From contig CACRSC010000036.1 of assembly GCA_902651635.1 (NCBI GenBank), forward strand, positions 132,299-196,298: 64,000 nt of DNA. Reading direction: 5' to 3'. The stretch is from Mastigamoeba balamuthi. Taxonomy: Eukaryota; Evosea; Mastigamoebida; Mastigamoebidae. Position numbers and translations under genes: made by a program. A model generated the notes under the pieces. It worked only from the letters and a program-made list of their open reading frames with translations, searched no databases and was not told where the DNA came from. This document shows, piece after piece, positions 54,548-64,000 of this stretch. Each line of letters begins with the position of its first letter. Positions within the stretch are counted from its first letter, which is position 1.

Positions 54548-57288
54548 TTATTGTAATACCTGTGTGTGAAGTGTGAGCCATGTTTCGAACTGTGAAGGGC
54601 GAATAAATTCAACAGCAGTAGAAAGAATAGACATGGAGTAGAATGGGAGCTTGCGGCGCACTAGAGCATTAAGACGGCCCTGACGTGTTAGGGGGGAATG
54701 ACCCGCAGCCGGGAAGCTCATGATGATGAAGGAGCGGCTGATGACTTTGAACTCGCTGAGATTCCGAACATCCCAGATGGTGTTGGCGTAAGCAGCCATC
54801 ATGTCCTGGGGATCTATCTGCTGCTGGTTCGAGCGATCACGGTGAATGCGCTGAACCACACAGAAGGCTGGATGCTGCTCGATGCCGGCGTAGAACACTG
54901 CCAGCTGACAACCATGGAGAAGTAGAACATCTCCGGGGTTAGAAGAGACGAGCTGGAAAGAGGACTTGCGGGAGCGGACGCCGACGGGACAGGACAGACG
55001 GAAGACAGGATTCGTAGGAGGGATGGAGGCAGGCACAGAACGCAGGAAGCTAGTGTCGAAGATGAGGTCGCCCTGCACATTCTGTGAATTATTAACATGA
55101 GTCATAGAAAGAGAAAGAGAAACAAAGTATGAGAGAAAACAACAAATCAAATTTTATCGCATGCGATAAAAGAGTGAAGAAGAAAAAGAAAGCAGGGGGA
55201 AGAGTGCACAAAGAACAAATAATCGCATGCGATAAAACAAACAAAAGTAAAACATAAAGGCACCGTGGGGTCGACGAAAGTCGCGATGCGAATATCGGGG
55301 TGGTCGAGGAGATTGTGCCACCACTCTGCAGCGGGAGCAGAGAACTGGGGCTGGCCTATTGTGAGGAAGGAGCGAATATCCTTCTCGACAAACCAGCTCC
55401 ACTCTGGAGCATGGCGCAGAACAGCGAGGCCCGGAGGGAATGAAGAGAATATAGGACGGGCAGTCTGGGACCACGGTGTGTTCCAGTTGCGATGGCGGTA
55501 GGTGTAAACAGGGAAAGTGACTTTGTTGTCAGTGGTGACCTCGTACACGTGGAAGCCGAATAGGTCGGCGAGAGACGAGTAGTTGATAAGACAGGACTCG
55601 AAGTAGTTGGCGAGCATGTAGCAACGCTTGAGGTCAGAGACCTGAACCCTGAAGCTTCTCAAGAACTCTCTGTTGGCCCAAGAGGAAGTGAAGACCTCGG
55701 GGACCTCTGGGAGGGACATCACGTTGTTTGCCTTGAAGTAGTTGGAGGGGCTGCTGAAGCACTGGTCGAGGTCATTGTGAGTATGGCCAGGCTGCTGGAA
55801 GAACAGGAAGACCTCGTCGACGAAACCGCAGTGCACAAGCATACCGAGAATACCCAACATGACGTTGTTCTTGTTCTGGTTGACGGGGTTGTCGAGGATG
55901 AGGGTGAGGCTTCTGGGTTGGTAGGTGGGGTTTAATCGCAGGTGCTCGACGATGTGAAGCAGCAGGGTAGTGCCGATGAGGTCCTGGTTCTTGGGCCACA
56001 GGCCAGACATGGAGAGGAGGTAGCGGACCTGGTTGAAGGTGTAGTCGAGCACACCCATTATGAGGAGCCCGGGCCTGGGACAGTTGCCCCAGTTGTTGTA
56101 GTTGCAGCGGAGGCAGGGAAGGTTAGGAGCAGTCATGCCATCGATGATGATGCACCACCTGTTGGCGGCATCGGACCTGCACGCATTACACTCTTGGACA
56201 ACAAACGTCCTCTCGTGGGTGAAGTCAGAACGGTGCTGGGACTGGCTCGTGCGTAGCGACATCAGCTCCTCGGGAGTGAGGGCGTGATTGCAGACCTGGT
56301 CCCAGTACGCAGCGCAGATGGAACAGACCCTGTGCTCCCCCTTGCGCTTGACGCACCTGAGCCAGGGGAAGTCGGTGAGCCAGATGTAGTAGAACAGCTT
56401 CAGGCTGGGCAGGGCACTGTTGCCGTGGCCCTTGCTCAGGAGATCGGAGACCAGTTCGAGCCAGAAGCTGCAGCGAGACCAGCCGAGGTGCAGGTTCACT
56501 GTAGTATGGCCCTTTGGCTGATCTGCATCAGGAAGGAACTCTCCCATCGGAACTACAATGGTGGACAGGTAGGCACGGACAATGGACGATTTCAGGGCAA
56601 CAGACATGCTCTCAATGGGGCTTTTGCATTAAGTTAGTTTTATCGCATGCGATAAAGCAAACCGCGGTACGGAGTTAAAGTGTAGGAACACCGTCTTGCG
56701 ATCGAGACTGGTGGCCAACACAAAAGCCTTGCGACACAGAAACAGGTGACACCTCTCGTCAGCCGGGTACAACGTGATTCCGTGTTCCTCGCGCTTGAGC
56801 TCAGCGTGTTGGTGAAGGAACGTGGCTGTATCTCTCTGGCTCATGGGGAGCCAGTAGTGCCGAAGGTCGACGACTGCCCTGGGCGACAAATCGAGAAGAC
56901 AAGAGAGCGAACAGCAATCGCAGAAGTACATCGCAACGAGCTCTTCTATGAGAGCAGAGGCATCGAGCTTCCTACCCTCTCTGGCACTCAGGTAGTTGCT
57001 CAACTCCTCGACGACCTGTGAGGCTGATAGAGACGTGGTCTTCAAGCCCTTGGTCAACTGGAGCTGCCTGGCCGTCGTCAGATTTGAGCAAAACCGAAGA
57101 GAAGCTGGATGTGAATTAGTTTTATCGCGTGCGATAAAAATGAAAATGAGCAAACCCATGAAGGCGGAGGTGTCGATGGAAGAGGAGCACTCGAAGAAAT
57201 CGGAGGCAGTCAGGGAGGAGCGATGCTCTGCAAGCTGTTGTTCAGCTTGGTCGTACTCTGTGCTATGCACAGCAAGGGAAGGCGGCAT
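54548..57288 (-). CDS. Transposase-like protein (RNase H-like, DUF7869-type core)
   Basis: Exons 57288..57156, 57104..56663, 56620..55264 and 55081..54548 join in phase to 821 residues from ATG 57288. Candidate acidic residues of the DDE/RNase H-like fold sit in CIIIDGMTAPNLPC, LTLILDNPVNQNKNNVMLG and FFQQPGHTHNDLDQCFS; the LDN...NKNN and GHTHxDxDQxFS motifs are typical of the DUF7869 type seen in many eukaryotic mobile-element and orphan proteins. A Cys/His-rich segment upstream (CSICAAYWDQVCNH, CNACRSDA) is probably a zinc-binding part. All three introns contain the element's palindrome, with a CTAAC/CTAAT branch-point-like word right after it in introns 1 and 2, and introns 1 and 2 share the unusual donor GTTTGC. 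It is taken to move the element; endonuclease activity is inferred from the motifs. Confidence 0.75.
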
Positions 57289-58165
57289 CGGGAGGAGCTG
57301 GGATTGGAAGGCGACTATGGGAGTCGCAGCAGCAGTTATAGCGCGGTGGAACAGCGGAGAGCTCGAGGGCAGGTTGTGGAGAGAGCGTGGATCGGGGGGA
57401 TTGGAAAGAGCTAGTAATATAATTGAGTTATAGTATGTAACTATAGCTTAATGTTGTACCGTTACTGGCCATGCAGAGGGCACTCTGAAATAAAGTGTTA
57501 ATATGTGTTTTTATCGCACGCGATAAAAACATGAAGAGTATATGGGCAGAGGTATATAGAAGGATAGTATAGAGAAAGAACAGAGTAAACTAAAGGAAAT
57601 AAGAAATGGTCAAGAAAATAATGTAGTTAATACCAAGGAGTGGTGGAAAATCATTAAACATGGTATTTTATCGCGCGCGATAAAACGAAGCGCTACGTGA
57701 TGACGTCACAGATTTAAAAAGATACTACCGGAAAAAACAAATCAAGCTAAAAAGATTCATTTTATAACAAAACAGGGAGAGAAGAAGGAGCTCACCAAGC
57801 ACCGCGAAGACAAGTCAGCGCAATCGCCGGTAGGTAAGTGTTGTATCCCTGCCTTTTTTTATAAAGTGGCTAAATATCCCACCAATGAGATATAATCGAT
57901 GACGTAAAACGTGACGTCATCGATTACATCAACAGTTTTAGTTTTTTTTATCGCGCGCGATAAAAACATAAACGTAGAGGAGGTAGTACCTCTCATGTGA
58001 AAATGAAGCATAAATCCGTAAGAGAACATTAAATAATAATAGCAAATTGTTTTACAAATGTTTGCAAATAGAATTTGATTTGTTTTATAATTAGTCTTAA
58101 GCTTCTCCACTCCTCCATTTAATCGCGCGCGATAAAATTGCTTATAGGTAAAAAGGCAAGCAGAG
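57289..58165. promoter_or_regulatory. Divergent promoter of the transposon genes
   Basis: 877 bp, AT-rich, between the two ATGs. It holds four palindromes (cores at 57513, 57670, 57950 and 58122) and TGACGTCA/TGACGTAA sites at 57701, 57900 and 57912. The palindromes are spaced by about 160-280 bp. It is the obvious place for control of both genes by one factor. Confidence 0.6.
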
Positions 58166-61100
58166 ATGGTGAGGAGGCCGTCGTCAACGTTCTGTTTGCC
58201 GACGGACAAGAAGGAGGAGAAGAAGAAGAAGAAAGATGAGCAGAAGAGAAGGGAGGACGACAGGAAGCAGGAAACGGCAAAGAGTGTCACGGAGAGCAAG
58301 GCGAAAATCACCGACGCGGAGAACGACTACCTCAAGAGACTGCTGCCCCTCCTGTTTCCCGACACGCTGCAGACGAGCAGTACGTAATGCCTACTAATTG
58401 CACATTCTAACAATGCACAGCGGAGGATATTCCGCACGATGGTATCGAGGTCAAGGGAGAGGTGAGGGGAATCGCTCCTCAGCTTGGGCTGCCCAAGATC
58501 TCGATCGACCACTGCCTCGGAAACATTCCGAAAATCCCGGAAGGTGGAGCGTCCATGTGGGCCATTGTGCGCTGGACTCAGCTCCGACCCGGTATGCTAC
58601 TTTTTTCAATGCTTTTTGGATAGCATTTTATTATTAAAATACTGTCATTTCCATGTTATTAACATGTTTTATTCAATAAATTACACGAAAATATTGACTA
58701 AATTGACATTTTTCAGTGTTTTTAAACATTTGTATAACAAAACACTAAAACTCTGAAATTTAGGGTTTTTGAGGGACACGGATGCAACTCGTGTGCGGGC
58801 GTTGTCGAAGGAGATAGCCTCGAGAGGCTGGCAGAGGTTCAGTGGGCGGATCGTTTGCATCGAGAGGTCAGAAGAAAACCACTCTGCCCTACGCGAAGCA
58901 GCGAGGCCGTACACCGATGGGCCAACGTCGGCGGTGGACCTGACAGGACCGGAGTACAACGACGTCGCCCTCGCCTGCATCGACGGGAACACCAGGCGGG
59001 AGGTCGCTCTGTTGCCGGAAATGTAAGTACAGCATTTTATCGCATGCGATAAAACTAACATGATGTAGGAGCAAGACAATGGGAGACAAGGTCATCGTCG
59101 AGATCGTTCTGGCTGACGTCGGGCTCACAGAGTCGCAGCAGGACGTGCTCGCACGTGGGCTTCAGGCCTCGGCACACAGGCATGCGGAGGATCACTTCTT
59201 CACATACCTCAAGTGGAGCCTGGACATCATGAGGGACACGGCACTGAGCGTGAGCAAGGAGTCCATCACGGAGGCCGGAGTCAAGCAGGCGCAGTCAGGC
59301 GAGAAGCAGAAGAAGATGAAGGAGTCCACGCTGGACAACAAGAAGATCAAGGCGACATCGGAGCTCAACGTCGCAGCGATCGAGAGCAAGGGAGTGGTGA
59401 GTGTTATTGTTATTAGCCCTACACTTAAACTCAATCTGTGTTTGCTACAGCTGTTCAGCAAGTTCTTCGAGTCCCCGAACAACTGCAAGAAGGTCGCGCT
59501 GATTGCGAGCAAGCTGATGACCTGGAAGCCAGAGGACGTGCAGAAGCTGTTCCACGAGATAAGCAAGATCGAGGGAATTGACAAGATTCCTTCCAGTGCG
59601 TTGGAGATGACGACCCTGTGGTCTCTCTCGGTCGACAACGTACTGCGCTTCATCAGGTTTTATCGCACGCGATAAAATCACTACTAACTAATTTGCAGGC
59701 GTGCTGCCACTGAGAAGCTCACTCGCGACCAGTGCCGCCAACTGTTCCAGTCGATCCAAGACTCGTACCACATCTACTCGCTGGTCAAGGACTTTATCTC
59801 GGCATTGGACTCCGACGACAAGGAGCAGCGCTCATTCTCAAAGACGCAGCTCAGAGTGCTGAAGAACGCAGTGCGCTCCGGTTGGTTGTCGGACTACGTC
59901 GACTGCCCTGCCTCGGACTTCGAACTTCAGATGGGGCCAGTGACAGCAGCCATCATGTGGGGAAAGCTGACCAAGGAATCGGAGATCAATGCAGCATCGA
60001 AGAACATGGAGAAGAACTCCATCCTGTCCGAGAAGCCGGTCATGGTTAACTGGAACGAGCTCGTCTATCCTGCCAAGGTACAGCTGCAGCACTGTACCTC
60101 TGTATTGACTGTTTCTCTGTTTTGTTTCGTGCAGGTATACAAGGAGGTGTCTTTGGAGTTCTCCAGGTGCATGGATCGCTGCTGCACGAACTTCTTCCTC
60201 CGAGACTGCTGGACGCAGTGTTACGGGCTGTACAAGTCCTTCCGTCCCAACATCATGCTCGTCGACATGAGCGCACTGCAGTCCCCCGACGACCTGAGGG
60301 ACTACATACCGAAGCTCAATCCGCTTGGTACTCAACATTATTATACACACGGCATCACTCACAGTCTTTTATCATAGCGTGCGTTGTTGCTGTCGTTTAC
60401 CCGTGTGACTACGAGCTCCCGATGACGCTGCCATTTCTGCCCCCCCAGAATCCAAAGTCCCGGATGGCACCTCGCTGGTTCCCGACAGCAGTCATTCCCC
60501 TGATTCCGACGGGAGAACATGTGTGGGACCAGACCCCCAACAGGCATATACACTACAACCTCGTCGTCAACTTCCTCTCGAGCAAGGCCCGTGATAAGTT
60601 CACGTCCTTGCTCAAGTCGACCTTCCTCGCGCTCAAGTCCGATCCCCTGGAGCTGCTGCATGGGAGCTCAAAGCCGACGATAGACTACACGACCGTCCAC
60701 GACCTGCTGCACTTCATGTCAATCGCCGCGCTGGAGCTGACCGGGGACAAGCCGATGCATCGGTACCTGACGGAGATCAGCTTCGAGCACAGTCTACTCG
60801 AGATCGGAGCTCCTTTCGGCCTCGCTCCTCTCCGCTGGGCATTGCGCTCGAGGGTTTGCTACCACAGGACGCGCAATCTGCCGGCTAACGACACCAATGC
60901 CATCCTGTCAACGGTGCTTGGGTCTTGTTACTTATCGCATGCGATAAAAGTTCTTTTATGTATTTCTCTTCTTTCTCTCCCTTACATCATTAAGTCAAAC
61001 TTATGTTTTATCGCATGCGATTAATTCTGTTCTTTGCTTTTTCTCTTACTGTTTCCCGTAGGTCAACCTGAGGCTGCTCCACTTGTTCTCGGTGTCCTAC

Positions 61101-62939
61101 ATCAACCTCGTCGACTTCAAGAAGCCAGACACCGATGAATGGGTCCCTTCCTCCCCGCAGGACGCAGAGTCTTCCATGCCCCAGATAATGGGTACTTACA
61201 TTCATTATCTTCTCTTTTTTACCTAGACTCAGATCCTTCATTCTCAGAGGGGTCGTCCGCCGATGACCGTTCGGCATCTGCCGCTGCTCCAGCTGCCGCT
61301 GCTGCCCAGCCTACTTTCGAACCACGTCGTCTCCCTCAGAGCGTCCTCAATCAGTTGCGGGACAGGGATTCCTTCGAATCCAGCATGTCCGCAGAGAACG
61401 CTGCTCCGTCGACTCCTCCGGCTGCTCCGTCTCCGCCAGCACCCCGTCACTCGTCTCGCGTTTGTCTTCCTTGTTTTTCTCTTACTTCATCTTACATAAT
61501 TCCAGGCATTCATCCCCCCCGCTGGCATGGAGGAAGTCATCACCTCTGACAACGGCCGTCTGACCAGCAACCTCATCAACAAAACCCAGACCTTCGATGG
61601 AGGTATTTCCCCATTCCCATTTTCTTTCTTCTAATCATACGCAGGTTTCTCCCGGCCTGCCGATTCTGCCTCTTCGTCTTCCTTGCCGGCGTCTCAGCCC
61701 CCCGCTGCTCCAGAGAGTTCGTGTTCTCTTTTTTTCTTCTCTTCCTTCTTATGTCTCACACTCTCGTTCTTCCTCATTCTCCTGTGGTCCACAGTGCCTG
61801 TCTCTGCTGCATCTGCTGTCTCGAGCAGCTCGTTGAGGATTCAGAAGAAATCCTCTGCCTCTCCTCGTGTCGCTGCCGCTGCTGCAGCTGCCACCTCCCC
61901 TGCTGCCGAACACCAGGAACCCGAGGGTCCGTCATACCCTGGCACTCCCATTACATTTGTTCGTTCAGCTGTGTCATCAGCAACTCCAATTCCCTTTGGT
62001 ATTTTTTCTTTTTTATCGCCCGCGATTACTTTCCTCCGAATAACATCATACTCGTCCCACAAAAGAGAACGAGAGCGGATCTGCCACCCAGGCCCCGGAC
62101 ATGGTTGCAGAAACTGCTGCTGCCGCGACTGATTCCGGTGGCAACCCTGCCGTTGACGGAGTCGAGCCAATCTCTACTCCTCCAATCACGGACGAGTCCA
62201 AGGCCGGCGACTCCGACAAAGACGAGCCTGCAGCAGCAGCTGCGGTGACCGACGACATTTCCAACACCAAAGGCAAGAGCTCGTCCGTGACCAAGAAGCA
62301 GAAGCCCAAGGCCTCGACCGCATCCGCAGTCATCAGCCCGACCCCGCAGTCGCACGCCGAGCTCGAGACCAGTTCTCCCACGAAACCACGGACTCGGCCT
62401 AACCTGACCTTGCAGCAGCTCCGTGCACTCAATGGTACTTTGCTTTTTTATTATGTTATCTTACCTTCTATTCAGAGGAAAAACGGAAGTCAAACTTCAA
62501 CCCGTTTGACCTCAGTGACGACTCATCTGTTTCTTCTTCAGCCGACAAGGACCCCGAGGAGCATGCAGACAAGAACAAGGACTCGGAGAAGCCTGACGAG
62601 CCTGATAAGCCTGGCGAGACGGAGAAGCCTGACGAGACGGAGCTGCCCGAGGAGCCTGAGCCTGCCAGTTCGTCAAGGTCTGCCAAGAGGGGTTCCCGCG
62701 CTATGACTACACGGAGGTCCTCAAGGACAAAGTGTTCTGATGAGCAGGAGAAGGTCGTCGAGAACACCGACAAACCCGAACAAGAAATGGAGGTCGACAA
62801 GCCCTCCAGGGGCAGGGCTACCCGTTCGACAAGGAAGCGTACCACCGCAGCCGCCGCAGCTGCAGAGGAGCGTGCGACCTCGCCCTCTCCTCCTGCCAAG
62901 GGACGCACCTCTCCTCCTGGCAAGAGAGCCAGGCGTTGA
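58166..62939 (+). CDS. Transposon companion protein, unrecognised, 15 exons
   Basis: Exons 58166..58379, 58421..58591, 58764..59022, 59069..59396, 59451..59656, 59699..60077, 60135..60327, 60378..60913, 61062..61191, 61227..61459, 61506..61602, 61645..61716, 61795..61998, 62066..62434 and 62476..62939 fit in phase to about 1284 residues. It starts with a Lys/Glu-rich helix (KKEEKKKKKDEQKRREDD). A large folded part (about 80-770) has no known motif, with blocks such as ILVDMSALQS-like (NIMLVDMSALQSPDDLRDYI) and RWFPTAVIPLIPTGEHVWDQ. The tail (about 770-1284) is disordered: Ser/Pro/Ala-rich, then an acidic Glu/Asp/Pro run and a basic end GKRARR that could be a nuclear signal. Several introns (59023-, 59657-, 60914- and 61999-) carry the palindrome. 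It may bind the palindromes or the target; this is an inference. Confidence 0.7.
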
Positions 62940-63065
62940 GATGCGTCAGCCCCTCTTCGTGGTCTGCTCGTTTGAGGTTTACTGCCCTTTCCTCTCCCTT
63001 ATCAGGAAAACAAAGTGATCATCTGGTTTTGCCTGTTCACCTTTATCATTTTCGGTTTGTCTTTG

Positions 63066-63243
63066 CGTGTTTTTGGCTTTTCATTTTCCATTTTTTGGGT
63101 TTCAATTTTTTTTTCAGAGGGCCTGAGCGTCACAGGCCTGTGTTTTCGTGTTTTAAATGCGACTTTTTGTCTTTTTTTTTCCATTTTACGGGTTGTCCGT
63201 GGGAAACTCTTGAGACAAAAGGAAATTCATTATAGCTGCCGTT
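63066..63243 (-). repeat. Right terminal inverted repeat
   Basis: Reverse complement of 54116..54293 over all 178 bp with one clear mismatch. Followed by TCAG. Confidence 0.92.
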
Positions 63244-63247
63244 TCAG

Positions 63248-64000
63248 GCAGTTTATGCTGTCTCTCAACGTCAAAATGAGGTAATCGAGTGCATGGCCAG
63301 CCCTTGTAATGTGTCAAGACCGGACTCAGCAAAGAGTAACGGGTTCCAGGATTTGATATCAATCCTGTGGCCCTACAGGTTTCTGTTTTGTTACCCCTTA
63401 CCAAATCAGTATGATTAATCTCCTTTTCTGCATTCTGTTGTCGGAAGTGAAGATGGCATTGCCTAATCAGTAATGTCTCCATCTACGATGAGCCATGCCG
63501 TCCTTCTCCTCGACGCGCTCGTCGTATCTGACCGTCCCCCGTGGCACTCTCGCCTTCCAGCTCCGTCCTGATGATCGCGAGGAGACCCTCGACCTGCGTT
63601 GGGGCCCAAGTCAGCTAGCTGTATGAGTACCTGCCCGTTGACCTGTATGGGCTCTCGGCGGAGACCGTGGACTCATGCCGACAAACAGGAGGACCGCCCG
63701 GCCTCAGGGAGGCCTGATGCACCCTCAGGGCCATCGCGGTCGTCGCCACCGCCCGCGTGCCGCGCACCCTGAACGTGATCCGCATGCGCGGTGCCGTTTC
63801 TGTTGTGTGACTCACCGGTTCATCTTTGGGCTCCTTTCGACGGCCTGCCCACCCGTCGGCAGCCGCTCCGCAGGCGGAGGCCCAGAGGCAGGCGTTGGGA
63901 GGGTGGTAGTTCGTCCAAGGGCTGCAACGAGCTGTGCCATACGCAGCAGGCGCCGCCTGAGACGGATTTGCATTTCCGGTACTGTGAGAAAATGAAAAAT
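63248..64000. other. Right flank of the transposon, start of another gene possible
   Basis: The first 230 bases are AT-richer and show no gene. From an ATG near 63490 the plus strand reads MPSFSSTRSSYLTVPRGTLA then LRPDDREETLDLRWGPSQ, and after a possible intron EYLPVDLYGLSAETVD. This may be the first exons of a gene running out of the window, but no family was recognised. Confidence 0.3.

Larger units (their letters stand above)
54333..62026. repeat. Fourteen dispersed palindromes, core ATCGCNNGCGAT, usually within TTTTATCGCNNGCGATAAAA
   Basis: Core starts at 54333, 55156, 55222, 56642, 57124, 57513, 57670, 57950, 58122, 59039, 59662, 60934, 61010 and 62015. The two central bases vary (AT, GT, AC, GC, CC), while the five-base arms are constant and most copies extend to TTTTATCGC. 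Ten fixed bases are expected about once per million bases of random sequence, so fourteen in 9.1 kb is not chance. One copy is subterminal on the left, four lie in the 877-bp divergent promoter (three of them with the CGCGCGCG centre), and nine lie in introns of both genes. None is in a coding exon. I saw none outside the element, but I could not search exhaustively. Confidence 0.92.
54116..63243. mobile_element. 9.13-kb two-gene DNA transposon with 178-bp terminal inverted repeats
   Basis: 54116..54293 and 63066..63243 are the same 178-bp sequence in opposite orientation, starting AACGGCAGCTATAATG, with one clear mismatch; poly-A and poly-T runs inside them even match in length. TCAG flanks both outer ends (54112..54115, 63244..63247), a likely 4-bp target-site duplication. 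Inside are two genes transcribed away from each other, a transposase-like gene leftward and a large companion gene rightward, both readable through all predicted splices. Fourteen copies of the palindrome ATCGCNNGCGAT lie between the ends. The near-identical ends and whole genes mean a recent insertion. The family could not be named; the transposase core resembles the DUF7869 group. Confidence 0.85.

Noticed and set aside
54333-62026. CRISPR-like or tandem repeat array
   Set aside because: The palindromes are irregularly spaced by 66 to about 1270 bases, have no spacer structure and lie in eukaryotic introns and a promoter.
54116-63243. Polinton or other capsid-bearing element
   Set aside because: The length, short flanking duplication, lack of any polymerase, protease, ATPase or capsid-like sequence, and the DUF7869-type core fit a plain DNA transposon.
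63675-63995. Plus-strand frame running to the window end
   Set aside because: Arg/Pro-rich shadow with no domain; the more protein-like frame starts near 63490.

Overview
The window is nuclear DNA from a GC-rich unicellular eukaryote. Genes are split by short introns (about 40-350 bp), coding third positions are almost always G or C, and several introns use relaxed donors (GTGCGC, GTACCG, GTCCGC) or GC-AG borders. The mix of families (Rab GTPase, THH1/TOM1-like 7-TM protein, talin-F0-like domain, WSC-GH3 glycosidase, class III cyclases with an extracellular sensor, RBR and PARP domains, RRM-NYN) fits a free-living amoeboid or flagellate protist. I cannot place it further from sequence alone. 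One N (13251) marks an assembly gap.

Layout. 0-12 kb: a Rab-like GTPase, an ankyrin-like protein, an unrecognised gene, a 7-TM THH1/TOM1-like protein, a 101-aa talin-F0-like protein with a CaaX-type end, a secreted WSC-GH3 beta-xylosidase/glucosidase, and tRNA-Trp. 12-21 kb: a family of receptor-type class III nucleotidyl cyclases (one readable gene, three broken or fragmentary relatives) around an unrecognised polytopic membrane protein. 21.7-37.7 kb: an ADP-ribose block. It holds a microbial-type PARG fused to eight PBZ-type PAR-binding zinc fingers and a long C-terminal region, a decayed partial duplicate of that C-terminus, and a very large gene joining RRM-like domains, a DEAH helicase, a RING plus a run of IBR-like units, a PARP-type catalytic domain and two WWE domains. 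38-42 kb: AT-richer, no convincing gene. 42-46 kb: divergent genes for an RRM-NYN protein and a triple-SH3/double-RRM protein. 46-52.7 kb: an exocyst Sec10 (EXOC5) fragment, a ZZ-finger protein, a MARCH6/Doa10-like membrane E3 ligase, and a single-pass membrane protein. 54.1-63.2 kb: a 9.13-kb DNA transposon with near-identical 178-bp terminal inverted repeats.

The strongest leads are two. First, predicted ADP-ribose writer/reader/E3/helicase and eraser/reader genes are neighbours, and the writer shares an upstream double TGACGT motif with the RRM-NYN gene; this suggests one RNA/ADP-ribose pathway, possibly defence or silencing (inference). Second, the transposon carries two divergent multi-exon genes that both appear whole, plus fourteen copies of a palindrome, ATCGCNNGCGAT, all in introns, the shared promoter or the left subterminal region and never in coding exons.
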